Below are positions 8,600 through 16,972 of a stretch of 38,504 nucleotides of DNA, piece by piece. The notes beneath the pieces were generated by a model. The model made no database searches, was not told the DNA's origin, and saw only the letters and a list, made by a program, of their open reading frames with translations. This DNA is from Chromatiales bacterium (GTDB lineage: Bacteria; Pseudomonadota; Gammaproteobacteria; Steroidobacterales; GCA-2729495). The number at the start of each line of letters is the position of its first letter. Positions within the stretch are counted from its first letter, which is position 1. The DNA is taken from positions 1 through 38,504 of the forward strand of contig PBZD01000045.1 of NCBI GenBank assembly GCA_002729875.1, given 5' to 3'. The position numbers were made by a program, and so were the translations under genes.

Positions 8600-9901
8600 C
8601 TATAGTTTGTATTCAACAAATGCCTGATCGCGCAAACGCCGTGTCCATAATTCAGTTTCTTCTTCGAGCTTGCTGTTACGAATAGCCATGATTGCCTCAC
8701 GTCGTTCGACTTCTTCGGTCATGTCCTGCACGCGGCGATCAAGCAACAGCACAATATGCCAGCCAAACGGTGACTGGAAAGGTTCGCTGATTTCGCCCGG
8801 TTCAAGTGAATCGCAGACTGCCTGGAATTCAGGCACGAAGATTCCGGGGCCGCTCCAGCCAAGATCGCCACCGTTTACAGCTGAGCCCGGGTCTTCAGAC
8901 ATGACGGTAGCGACCGCCGCGAAGTCATCGCCGGCGCTGATTTGCTGACGGATTGCCATCAGTTTTTGACGCACGGCATCATCATCAAGTACTTCATTGG
9001 TGGTGAGCAGGATGTGCCGGGCATGTGTCTGCTGTTCCATAATCGGATCTGCGCCGCGCCGTTCGTCAAGCCGGATGAGGTGGAAACCACTTGCGCTACG
9101 TGTCGGCTCGCTGATTTGTCCGGGCTCGAGTTCCGGTACGATATCCGCAAATAGTGTTGGCAGTTCATTGCCGCGTCGCCAGCCCAGATCACCACCTTGC
9201 AACGCACTTTGTCCATCTGAATTTGCGACCGCAAGTTCAAAAAAGGATTCACCGTTGCGCGCACGTTCAAGAATAGAGAATACGTTACTTTCAGCGGCCG
9301 AAATATTGTCTACCGTGGCATCGCTTGGAATTGAAATAAGTATATGTGAAAGCCTGAACTCTTCGTTCTGTGTCGCACGTCCGGCCAGTCGTGCGAGATG
9401 TTCTTCCAGTTCTCGTGGGGTGACATTAATTCGTGTGATGACATCGCGTTGACGTAATTGATCTATGGTAAGTTGTTCGCGCATCTCGCTGCGAAAAATC
9501 GTGTACTCGATGCCTTGTTGTGCAAGCATTGTCGGTAACTCTGACAAAGAAATGGCATTGCGTTGGGCAATGTCGGCCAGAGTAATGTTCAGTTGCTCAT
9601 CAGGAATCCGAATGCCAATGCGTTCGGCTCTCTGTAACTGGATGCGCCTGATAATCAGTCGTTCGAGAATCTGTGATGCGAGGGTGCTGGTTGGTGGAAT
9701 CTGGGCATCCTGTGCGCGCAGGTTTTCGATGATACGCCTGAGTTCCCTGGTAACCTCACTCTTCAGAACGACACCTTCGTTGACAGTAGCAGCGATGCCA
9801 TCAAGCAGTTCACCGGTGCTGCTCAGATCCAACGTCTGGGCCATCAGCGATGCCGAATGCAGCAGACAAATAACTAACAGTAATTGTAATAACTTAAGCA
9901 T
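8600..9901 (-). CDS. surA: Periplasmic chaperone / peptidyl-prolyl isomerase SurA
   Basis: Periplasmic chaperone that delivers outer-membrane beta-barrel precursors, including LptD, to the BAM complex. It is 433 residues. A signal peptide (LKLLQLLLVICLLHSASLMAQ) leads to the N-terminal chaperone domain starting LLDGIAATVNEGVVLKSEV. Two parvulin domains follow at about residues 179-282 (FRLSHILISIP...FHLIRLDER) and 291-390 (HARHILLTTNE...FGWHIVLLLDRR). A C-terminal helix closes the chaperone core. It is encoded directly downstream of its client LptD, 50 nt after the lptD stop. Confidence 0.97.
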   Translation of the reverse strand: MLKLLQLLLVICLLHSASLMAQTLDLSSTGELLDGIAATVNEGVVLKSEVTRELRRIIENLRAQDAQIPPTSTLASQILERLIIRRIQLQRAERIGIRIPDEQLNITLADIAQRNAISLSELPTMLAQQGIEYTIFRSEMREQLTIDQLRQRDVITRINVTPRELEEHLARLAGRATQNEEFRLSHILISIPSDATVDNISAAESNVFSILERARNGESFFELAVANSDGQSALQGGDLGWRRGNELPTLFADIVPELEPGQISEPTRSASGFHLIRLDERRGADPIMEQQTHARHILLTTNEVLDDDAVRQKLMAIRQQISAGDDFAAVATVMSEDPGSAVNGGDLGWSGPGIFVPEFQAVCDSLEPGEISEPFQSPFGWHIVLLLDRRVQDMTEEVERREAIMAIRNSKLEEETELWTRRLRDQAFVEYKL

Positions 9902-9951
9902 GAATAAACTCTTATATTACCTGTGGCAACAGCCACCTTGAGTACGGTAAA

Positions 9952-12165
9952 TTAGTAATAATCAAGAATACCACGGTCCAGCCAGTGGTCGGCAGCACTC
10001 GTATTATTTCCGAGGCCCTTGAGCAGAAGTTGCACGGAAAAGGATGTGTCAGATTCGCCGGCCCGATTCGTCAGGTTGCGCTGCCAGATGCCGCGAATCG
10101 ACCAGCAGCATGTGTCGTACTCGAAACCGACAAAACGCTCCAGGGCTTTTTTATCAAGAATAGAGTGATCATAGCGCCCGACGAGACGCCAGTGTTCGGA
10201 GATCGGCCAGGCAGCAGACACATCGATTTCTTCAAGTGTATTGCCTCGAAACCGGTACGATACATTGGCCAGTTTTAAATCGCTGGCACGATAGTTGAGG
10301 CGTAGCTCGGTCTTTTTCGACTTTTTTGAGTGGGTGTTGTACTGGTAGCCCAGTCGCATCCGCCAGTTCTCGTGAAATTTAAGGCCAAACTCAAACAGGT
10401 AATCAGAGGAATTACTGTCGCTGGACAGACCATCCGGCAGCGTGACATCGAGGGAATTGAAATACAGGATCTGGCCGATCGTCGCATTCATGAATTCATC
10501 ACCATCATCTGCATCAATTAATCGGGTTGTGATTCCCATGCTCAATTGGTTGGTGTCGCCGAGTCGGTCGTAGCCAACGAAACGGTTTTTCCTGAACAAT
10601 TGAACGACATTAAGGTCTGGTTCAATCGTGTCAAAAACCGGCAGATCAGTCTGGTCATGAAATGGAATGTAGGTATACAGCAACTGCGGTTCAAGGGTTT
10701 GCAGCCAGCCGCGTTTGGTTGTCAGACGTTCGAATACCGTGTGGGCATCGATACTATATATCGGCACTGCGCGGCTGGGGTTATCGGTAGCCCCGGGCGC
10801 AGTATCGTTCAACTGATAGGCCGTGTAGTCAAACGCGACAGCCGGTTCAATTTGGATTGAATGCCATTGCCTGGGCGCTGCTATCTCCGGCTGAATATGT
10901 GTGCGTAAGCCGGTCTCCCGGGTCTCATGATCAAAATATGAGATTTCAGTGTCGAGTGTGTATTTCAGTCCAAGCCATCCATTCGGTTTAAAACCACGCA
11001 CCGCCAGCTTGGGCAGGGTGGTATACGGCAGGTCAGCAACAGTGATTGCGTCATCTATTGTCTGGTAATCCTCAAACCGCAATAGAGCCGACCAGTTGTC
11101 ATTAAAAAACTCCAGATCTGCCCGGCGTTGCAGGTGGGTCTGACTCGTATTACCCAGTCCGGATGACAATTCCTCAAAGTAAGCTGAGTCCGATACATGA
11201 ATCGCATCGATTTGTCCCCGCCAATTGCTGCTGAAGTTGGTTGTGTGTTGCCATGCAACCAGTGCGCGGTGTTGATTGGTGACGTCATCATTGGGCAGGA
11301 TTTCACCACTTATGACCCCGTCACCGTATTCCTTTAGATAACGAAACTCAGTATTCAGCTGGATTCCACGTTTTGACATGTAACGGGGGGTCAACGTTGC
11401 ATCATACTGTGGCGCTATATTCCAGTAATAAGGAAATTCAACATCAAGGCCCCGTTGCTGACTTGAACCGATCTTTGGGATCAGCCAGCCCGACTTACGT
11501 TGGTTTGTCACCGGGTAAGAAATATAGGGCAGGTACAGAAAGGGGACGCCCTTGAATTCAAGCCGGGCATTTTTTGCGGTACCGATACCGCGGCTTCGGT
11601 CTATGCGAATCTTGCTCGCTTTCAGCAGCCAACCGTTGTTACCTTCGGGGCATGATGTGTAACTGACTGTATTCAGGCGCAGCTTGCCGTTTCTTTCCGT
11701 CTTGATGTATTTACTCTTGCCGCGGGCAGGAACAGACCACAATTGGAACTCGGTTTCATCGAAGCGAAGTTCCTGTGAATGTTGGTTAAATTCACCCCGG
11801 TTGGCAGTTATCCTGGTTTGCGGGTCACGAAATTCAACTTCGCCCGTTACAGAGAATACGCCGGACTCACGATCATAGCTTGCACCCTTTGCAGTCAGCA
11901 GCCGGTTGCCGCTGACGAGGGAAATATCGTCACTGAAACTCGCGTTACCATCGAGCTTGAGTTCAGCTCTGCCACTGAAAACCGCCAATTCATCATCCGG
12001 CAGATTAGTGTCCGGTAATGCGAATGGCGGAGGGTCGGGAACCCGGCACTCGCCCCAGTTTGGGGCATCACCATTGCTAACCTTAACCGTAGCAGGTTCT
12101 TCGGCGGTCACAGTGCCTGCCATGATAGGCAGACACGCAAAAAGGGTCAGTGAGAATATTCGCAA
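9952..12165 (-). CDS. lptD: LPS-assembly outer-membrane protein LptD
   Basis: Outer-membrane beta-barrel that, with LptE, inserts lipopolysaccharide into the outer leaflet. It is 737 residues: signal peptide to about residue 21, an N-terminal OstA/jellyroll domain (about 50-200), then a large barrel. Four cysteines are placed as in E. coli LptD: Cys40, Cys172 and adjacent Cys686-Cys687, consistent with the two non-consecutive disulfides that license the translocon. The start appears to be TTG at 12165 with weak ribosome-binding sequence; no ATG upstream is in frame, and the first downstream ATG would destroy the signal peptide. First gene of the surA-pdxA-rsmA-apaG-apaH operon. Confidence 0.96.
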   Translation of the reverse strand: MRIFSLTLFACLPIMAGTVTAEEPATVKVSNGDAPNWGECRVPDPPPFALPDTNLPDDELAVFSGRAELKLDGNASFSDDISLVSGNRLLTAKGASYDRESGVFSVTGEVEFRDPQTRITANRGEFNQHSQELRFDETEFQLWSVPARGKSKYIKTERNGKLRLNTVSYTSCPEGNNGWLLKASKIRIDRSRGIGTAKNARLEFKGVPFLYLPYISYPVTNQRKSGWLIPKIGSSQQRGLDVEFPYYWNIAPQYDATLTPRYMSKRGIQLNTEFRYLKEYGDGVISGEILPNDDVTNQHRALVAWQHTTNFSSNWRGQIDAIHVSDSAYFEELSSGLGNTSQTHLQRRADLEFFNDNWSALLRFEDYQTIDDAITVADLPYTTLPKLAVRGFKPNGWLGLKYTLDTEISYFDHETRETGLRTHIQPEIAAPRQWHSIQIEPAVAFDYTAYQLNDTAPGATDNPSRAVPIYSIDAHTVFERLTTKRGWLQTLEPQLLYTYIPFHDQTDLPVFDTIEPDLNVVQLFRKNRFVGYDRLGDTNQLSMGITTRLIDADDGDEFMNATIGQILYFNSLDVTLPDGLSSDSNSSDYLFEFGLKFHENWRMRLGYQYNTHSKKSKKTELRLNYRASDLKLANVSYRFRGNTLEEIDVSAAWPISEHWRLVGRYDHSILDKKALERFVGFEYDTCCWSIRGIWQRNLTNRAGESDTSFSVQLLLKGLGNNTSAADHWLDRGILDYY

Positions 12166-12309
12166 CTGGGTTACCGGACAAGCGAGAATGCACGAAGCTC
12201 TGATTATAAGAAAAATATAGCCGGAAGGAATTTTATAACGATTATTTTCCTGATCGGTTATTCGCTGGCTGGTGATTCAATAAAGCCCGGTTTTACTTAC
12301 ACTATACGG

Positions 12310-12975
12310 ATGAAAGCAATGATTCTTGCCGCCGGTCGGGGTGAACGTATGCGCCCGCTGACCGATGAGAAGCCCAAACCACTATTGCCAGCCAACGGCA
12401 TACCGCTGATTGATTACCATCTCGCGGCGCTGGCACGCGGGGGTATTGGCGACATTATTATAAATCTGGCCTGGCGGGGTAGTCAGATACGTGATTGGGT
12501 GGGGGATGGGTCCAAATATGGTATTAATGTTTCATATAGCGACGAAGGATCCGAGGCGCTGGAAACCGGGGGTGGTGTCTACCGGGCCTTATCCTGGCTT
12601 GGAGAGGCCCCCTTCTGGCTCGTGAATGGCGATATTTTCTGCTCATATGACTACGTTGAGCGGGGTCTGGCGGACCAGTCGCTGGGACACCTGGTGATGG
12701 TGCCCAATCCCGGGCATAACCCGGGCGGCGATTTTTCACTGGCGGCAGGGCGGGTGATTCGGCGCGCTGAGCACACTCTGACTTATGCAGGTGTCGCTGT
12801 ATTGCATCCGGATTTGTTTGCCGGTGCCAGTGGCGGGAAATTTCCACTTGCGCCGTTGCTCGACCAGGCGATCGAACGCAATGTGCTGTCCGGTGAGCTT
12901 TTTACCGGGCGCTGGCTGGATGTTGGTACGCCGCAGCGACTTGCTGCGCTGGATCGCTTGCTGGCGGATGAGTGA
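12310..12975 (+). CDS. murU: N-acetylmuramate alpha-1-phosphate uridylyltransferase-like nucleotidyltransferase
   Basis: A 221-residue nucleotidyltransferase of the MurU type. In pseudomonads MurU makes UDP-MurNAc from MurNAc-1-phosphate in a peptidoglycan recycling route that bypasses de novo UDP-MurNAc synthesis. The N-terminus has the NTP-binding signature LAAGRGERMRPLTDEKPKPLLP, then INLAWRGSQIRDWVGDG, GGGVYRALSWLG and FWLVNGDIFCSYDY with the metal-binding aspartate. It is divergent from lptD, the usual MurU location. The kinase partner AmgK, usually just upstream of murU, is absent; only 144 nt separate lptD and murU. Other sugar-1-phosphate nucleotidyltransferases are an alternative. 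Confidence 0.85.
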   Translation: MKAMILAAGRGERMRPLTDEKPKPLLPANGIPLIDYHLAALARGGIGDIIINLAWRGSQIRDWVGDGSKYGINVSYSDEGSEALETGGGVYRALSWLGEAPFWLVNGDIFCSYDYVERGLADQSLGHLVMVPNPGHNPGGDFSLAAGRVIRRAEHTLTYAGVAVLHPDLFAGASGGKFPLAPLLDQAIERNVLSGELFTGRWLDVGTPQRLAALDRLLADE

Positions 12976-13039
12976 TGGCTGTGTGACCCGAACGGGTAGG
13001 GATTCAGCCAGGGTTGCCGATGGATGTCGGCAGAAAGAA

Positions 13040-13061
13040 GCCAGCGACACCTCACGCTGGC
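13040..13061. terminator. Probable bidirectional terminator between murU and lipB
   Basis: GCCAGCG (13040-13046) and CGCTGGC (13055-13061) form a perfect 7-bp stem with an 8-nt loop. On the plus strand it is followed by ATTATTTGC, on the minus strand by TTCTTTCTG. It sits between two convergent stop codons, where a shared terminator is expected. The T-tracts are interrupted, so strength is uncertain. Confidence 0.5.
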
Positions 13062-13084
13062 ATTATTTGCAGTTGCTCCGGTTT

Positions 13085-13687
13085 TTAGTTGCACAACTGC
13101 TGTAACCGGTTGCCGAGGTCATCGGCAACCTGATCCAGGTCGCCCGGGCCGCCGAGTGAGGTTAATTGGGTCATTTGCATGCCAGCAAACCCGCACGGGT
13201 TGATCCTGGTAAACGGGGTAAGATCGAGATCGACGTTTAGTGCAAGGCCGTGGTAACTGCAGCCACGGCGGATCCGCAGCCCGATACTTGCGAGTTTTGC
13301 TGTACCGACATAAACCCCCGGCGCTTTGCGCAGACTGTGTGCCTTGATGCCGTATTCGGCTACGGTATTGATGACTGCATTCTCCAGCGCAGAAACAAGT
13401 GAGCGTGCGTTCAGTCCGGCTCGTTTGAGGTCAATCAGGGTATAGGCGACAAGCTGGCCGGGGCCGTGATAAGTGACCTGTCCGCCGCGATCGACCTGCA
13501 CAACGGGTATTTTACCGGGGGCTAGCAGGTCGCTACGTTTGGCAGCCAGCCCCAGCGTGAAAACGGGAGCATGTTCAAGCAGCCATAGCTCGTCGGGGGT
13601 GTCGGCAGAACGGCAGTCGGTAAATTCTTTCATCGCCGCCAGCGTTGCTGTGTAGTCGACCAGACCGGGTTTGCGGATTTGGATCAT
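13085..13687 (-). CDS. lipB: Octanoyl-[acyl-carrier-protein]:protein N-octanoyltransferase
   Basis: Transfers octanoate from acyl-carrier protein to the lipoyl domains of 2-oxoacid dehydrogenases and GcvH, first step of lipoate synthesis. The family blocks RGGQVTYHGPGQLVAY, AKLASIGLRIRRG (catalytic Lys) and INPCGFAGMQ (catalytic Cys) are present. The ATG at 13687 (200 residues, AAGG just upstream) aligns with the E. coli start. The same frame is open to a TTG at 13744 (219 residues), 6 nt after the ybeD stop, but that adds a basic tail not seen in the family. LipA, often next to LipB, is not in the window. Last gene of the mre operon. Confidence 0.95.
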   Translation of the reverse strand: MIQIRKPGLVDYTATLAAMKEFTDCRSADTPDELWLLEHAPVFTLGLAAKRSDLLAPGKIPVVQVDRGGQVTYHGPGQLVAYTLIDLKRAGLNARSLVSALENAVINTVAEYGIKAHSLRKAPGVYVGTAKLASIGLRIRRGCSYHGLALNVDLDLTPFTRINPCGFAGMQMTQLTSLGGPGDLDQVADDLGNRLQQLCN

Positions 13688-13750
13688 GACCTTGGTGCTG
13701 CCTGTTTTTCGCGTTTCGTGTGGCGACTTAATCAGGGCTGTCAATTGTAG

Positions 13751-14017
13751 CTAGAGCACATAAAGCACTTGTTCGCTGGCAGTCAACGCCTGGTAGATAC
13801 GATCGAGCTGGGCCTGGTTGCGAGCATCAATCATGACAGTAAGCGAGATAAAGTTACCGTTTTTGCTGGCCCGGGTCGCAACCTCGGCGGTGGTGATATC
13901 GTCTACATGGGGGCTGATAAGCTGTAGTACATGCGCTTTGAACCCGGTGTTATCGCGACCCATAACCTTGATCGGGAACCGGCACGGGAATTCGATCAGG
14001 CTTTCCCCTTCAATCAT
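13751..14017 (-). CDS. ybeD: YbeD/DUF493 family protein
   Basis: An 88-residue cytoplasmic protein of the DUF493 (YbeD) family, a small ferredoxin-like alpha-beta fold with a proposed regulatory role. It shows LIEFPCRFPIKVMG, GNFISLTVMIDA and the C-terminal pattern ending in VLYVL, all collinear with E. coli YbeD. Its position between the PBP5-type carboxypeptidase and lipB is conserved in gammaproteobacteria. It overlaps the dat stop region by 8 nt, so translation is likely coupled. Confidence 0.93.
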   Translation of the reverse strand: MIEGESLIEFPCRFPIKVMGRDNTGFKAHVLQLISPHVDDITTAEVATRASKNGNFISLTVMIDARNQAQLDRIYQALTASEQVLYVL

Positions 14018-14855
14018 GCGGCCATGTCTCGTATAACCGATTTACCACTGTCCAGACCGGGCCCGGACGACCGTCGCCGATGATTTGTTCGTCGATGCTG
14101 ATCACCGGTGCGATGCCTTTTGTCGCACCGGTCAGCCACACTTCATCGGCAGCCAGCAGGCGCGCAACCGTCAAGCGTTGGTCGTGACAGGCATAGCCGG
14201 CATCGCCGGCAATGGCAATGACATGATCTGTGGTGGTGCCGGGGAGTACCTCGGTACCGTGCGGTGTACGCACGAGGGTTTCATGTTCGACAATAATGAC
14301 CGAACTGACCGCACCTTCGGTAACGTGATCGTGGTCAACCAGGATTGCATCGATTGCCCCAACTGCAGCGGCTTTTTGCCGAGCCAGGATATTGGGTAAC
14401 AGCGCAGTCGACTTGATGTCGCAACGGTCCCAGCGTTCGTCCGGCAAGGTGATTGCCGTGACGCCAGCGGTGTAGTCATGTCTGCCAAGTTCTGTAGCCA
14501 TGGCAAATACGGTGGGGCGGAGATTTTCTGCATAAACATGATTCCGGCCGGCATCGGTTCCGCGACTTACCTGCAGGTAGATAGCCATGGTTCCACCACC
14601 GTTGCGCTCGATGAGTTCGGCAATCAGGTTGCGCCACTCGTTCTCATTATGCGGATTCCGGATGTTGATTGCCCGGAGACTGCAAGCCAGTCGCGTGATA
14701 TGAGCGGTGAGCAGCACCGGTTTGCCGTCATGTACCGGCACGACCTCGTAAACTGCATCGGCAAACAGAAAGCCACGATCGAGTGGTGAAATATGTGCAT
14801 CGACTAGCGGCAGGAATTTACCGTTTAAGCCGACAATAGCGAGCGGTTGTGTCAT
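14010..14855 (-). CDS. dat: D-amino-acid aminotransferase (class IV PLP aminotransferase)
   Basis: A 281-residue fold-type IV PLP aminotransferase, most like D-alanine aminotransferases, interconverting D-Ala/2-oxoglutarate and pyruvate/D-Glu. Features are the N-terminal LDRGFLFADAVYEVVPVHDGKP, the Schiff-base lysine in DIKSTALLPNILARQ, TEGAVSSVIIV and a late LTGATKGIAPV. Branched-chain aminotransferase or aminodeoxychorismate lyase are alternatives, but the operon context beside a D-Ala-D-Ala carboxypeptidase supports a D-amino-acid role. The dacA stop and this ATG are directly adjacent with no gap, and it overlaps ybeD by 8 nt. Confidence 0.87.
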   Translation of the reverse strand: MTQPLAIVGLNGKFLPLVDAHISPLDRGFLFADAVYEVVPVHDGKPVLLTAHITRLACSLRAINIRNPHNENEWRNLIAELIERNGGGTMAIYLQVSRGTDAGRNHVYAENLRPTVFAMATELGRHDYTAGVTAITLPDERWDRCDIKSTALLPNILARQKAAAVGAIDAILVDHDHVTEGAVSSVIIVEHETLVRTPHGTEVLPGTTTDHVIAIAGDAGYACHDQRLTVARLLAADEVWLTGATKGIAPVISIDEQIIGDGRPGPVWTVVNRLYETWPHD

Positions 14856-15998
14856 TTATTCGAACCAGAGCAGTACCGAATCCTTGGCAACCTGCCACAA
14901 TGTGCCTTCATCTATAGGCATTAGCGAGAACAGGTTTGCTTCGGCTACCATCTCGTTGTTGAGGTTTACCCGTACCGTACCGAGTCGGGTGGTCCGGTCA
15001 ACGGGCGCTATCAGTTGGGGCGGTAAATCAACCTTGGCCTCGAGTTGCTTATAGCTGCCGCGCGGTATCGTGATATACAGATCTTGCTGCAGCCCTATGC
15101 TGGTCATTTCGGTATTGCCTTTCCAGACCCGCGCTTCGGTTACGGAGTTACCGGCCGGATACAACAACCGGGTTTCATAAAAACGAAACCCGTAATTCAG
15201 CAGTGCCTGCGAGTCTTTCGCCCGCGCTGAGGTGCTTTTAGTGCCAAGTACGACACTGATTAGTCGCATTTCCTCACGTTTTGCCGATGACACCAGGCAA
15301 TAGCCGGCAGCGTCGGTCATGCCAGTCTTTAAACCGTCGACACTCGGATCACGCCAGAGCAACGTATTGCGATTTTTCTGGGTGATCTTGTTGTAAGTAA
15401 ATTCTTTTTGCGAATACCACTTGTAGTAATCGGGAAATTCCTTAATCAGCGTGGTTGCCAGCCGTGCAATATCAGTCGCCGAGGTAAAGTGATTTTCGGC
15501 GGGCAGCCCTGTTGAGTTCTGGTACTGCGTATTCAGCATGCCCAGTTCAGCGGCATATTGATTCATCAATTGCGCAAATATCGTTTCGTTACCGGCAATG
15601 TGTTCGGCCAGTGCGACGCTGGCATCATTGCCGGATTGCACAATCATGCCTTGCAGCAGCATGTTGACCGTTACACGCGAGCCAACTTCTATGAACATTC
15701 GAGAGCCGGATGTGCGCCAGGCTTTTTCACTGACCATCACCGGGTCATCCAGCGATATTTGCCCGGATTGCAGCATCCTGAACACAACGTAAGCGGTCAT
15801 TAACTTGGTAATGCTGGCAGGCTCCAGGCGTTCGTTTTCATTCTTTGCGGTCAGGATACGACCGCTATGGTGATCGAGTAGCACGTAACCACGTGCGCCG
15901 ATCTCCGGTCCTGCGGGTATCGGGATCTGTGCCTGTGCCAGCCCTATGAAGCACAAAATGCCGGCACCCAGAAGTGCCGTGCTGCGGAGTTTAGTCAT
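14856..15998 (-). CDS. dacA: D-alanyl-D-alanine carboxypeptidase (PBP5/6 type)
   Basis: Low-molecular-weight penicillin-binding protein that removes the terminal D-Ala from peptidoglycan pentapeptides in the periplasm. From the ATG at 15998 it has 380 residues, a signal peptide (LGAGILCFIGLAQA) and the motifs SITK, SGND and KTG (DGLKTGMTDAAGYC). A PBP5-type C-terminal beta domain follows, ending in a weakly amphipathic tail (LWQVAKDSVLLWF) typical of membrane attachment. The start was chosen because GGGAG lies 6 nt upstream and the signal peptide begins there. The frame extends to an ATG at 16088 overlapping the rlpA stop, but that would bury the signal peptide. Confidence 0.96.
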   Translation of the reverse strand: MTKLRSTALLGAGILCFIGLAQAQIPIPAGPEIGARGYVLLDHHSGRILTAKNENERLEPASITKLMTAYVVFRMLQSGQISLDDPVMVSEKAWRTSGSRMFIEVGSRVTVNMLLQGMIVQSGNDASVALAEHIAGNETIFAQLMNQYAAELGMLNTQYQNSTGLPAENHFTSATDIARLATTLIKEFPDYYKWYSQKEFTYNKITQKNRNTLLWRDPSVDGLKTGMTDAAGYCLVSSAKREEMRLISVVLGTKSTSARAKDSQALLNYGFRFYETRLLYPAGNSVTEARVWKGNTEMTSIGLQQDLYITIPRGSYKQLEAKVDLPPQLIAPVDRTTRLGTVRVNLNNEMVAEANLFSLMPIDEGTLWQVAKDSVLLWFE

Positions 15999-16087
15999 TT
16001 TGAACTCCCGACGAGAAAACCCTGGAAAAAAACCTGAAATAATCAATAACCGCTGCCAATGATATAACGGTTGTCCGGTGATGGGCA

Positions 16088-16960
16088 TTAGCTACCCGGG
16101 TCATTCGCTGATTCACTGACCAGATGGGTATCGATAATATTGAGAGCCGTCATCTTCTCGATCAATTTATCGTATTCAGTGACATTCGTGATCGGCCCCA
16201 ACCGTACCCGGAATATGGATGTTGCGTCGGCCTTATCCGAGCGGATGACGGCATTCGCAAACCCGTTGCCGTGCAGTCGGTTGAGGAGTAGTTGTGCGTT
16301 GCTCCGGTCACCGAAGGCGCCCACCTGCAGATACAGACTGATGTCGAGTGGTGGTTCGGCCTGTTGCTCCTGCTGCATGGCAGGGGTAGCCGTGACTGCG
16401 CTGCTGGCGTCCGCTTCCGGGTTGGTTAGCACCTCGATCTCGACCAGGGCGGTGCCGGCCCTGATTATGTCGAGCTGCATGGCTGCAGCATATGACAGGT
16501 CGATAATCCGGTTATTGACGAATGGGCCGCGATCGTTGACTGTCACAACGATGCTGCGGCCATTATTAAGATTGTGAACCCGCACCCTGGTGGGTAACGG
16601 CAGGGTTTTGTGTGCGGCTGTCAACGCATACATGTCGTAGATAACCCCGCTCGATGTTGACCTGCCGTGAAATTTTTTGCCGTACCACGAGGCGACACCA
16701 CGTTCTTTAAATCCATGGCTGTCGTTCATGACGTAATAGCGCTTGCCGAATACTTCGTAGAACGGTGGATTGCCGCGAGTACTACGCTGTTTTGAACTGG
16801 TGGCGGAGCGTTGCGGTGGCGTGGCCGCACCTTCCCACCTGACTGCTTGCTGACAGCCGCCAAGCAGGGACCAGGCACCGATGAGCAGGGTAATGCTTAA
16901 TCCGCGGGCAGCTATCCTGCTAAGCGGGAGGTGCGCTGGTTTGTTAATTTGTTTGCTCAT
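16088..16960 (-). CDS. rlpA: Septal ring lytic transglycosylase RlpA-like lipoprotein
   Basis: RlpA-family protein; in pseudomonads it is a lytic transglycosylase acting on denuded glycan strands at the septum. It is 290 residues. A lipoprotein signal ends in LLGGC, so the product should be lipidated by Lgt. A double-psi beta-barrel domain follows at about 85-180 (GVASWYGKKFHGRSTSSG, VTVNDRGPFVNNRIIDLS). A C-terminal SPOR domain at about 210-285 (YLQVGAFGDRSNAQLLLNRL) should bind denuded glycans. It starts 12 nt after the mltB stop. Activity is inferred from the family. Confidence 0.94.
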   Translation of the reverse strand: MSKQINKPAHLPLSRIAARGLSITLLIGAWSLLGGCQQAVRWEGAATPPQRSATSSKQRSTRGNPPFYEVFGKRYYVMNDSHGFKERGVASWYGKKFHGRSTSSGVIYDMYALTAAHKTLPLPTRVRVHNLNNGRSIVVTVNDRGPFVNNRIIDLSYAAAMQLDIIRAGTALVEIEVLTNPEADASSAVTATPAMQQEQQAEPPLDISLYLQVGAFGDRSNAQLLLNRLHGNGFANAVIRSDKADATSIFRVRLGPITNVTEYDKLIEKMTALNIIDTHLVSESANDPGS

Positions 16961-16972
16961 CCAGGTGTGCGG

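Noticed and set aside
13688-13744. TTG-initiated 219-residue version of LipB.
   Set aside because: The extra 19 residues are not part of the LipB family, and no ribosome-binding site precedes the TTG; it cannot be fully excluded.
15999-16088. 30-residue upstream extension of DacA from an ATG overlapping the rlpA stop.
   Set aside because: The internal ATG at 15998 has a GGGAG site at good spacing and starts directly with a signal peptide; the extension would place the signal peptide inside the protein.
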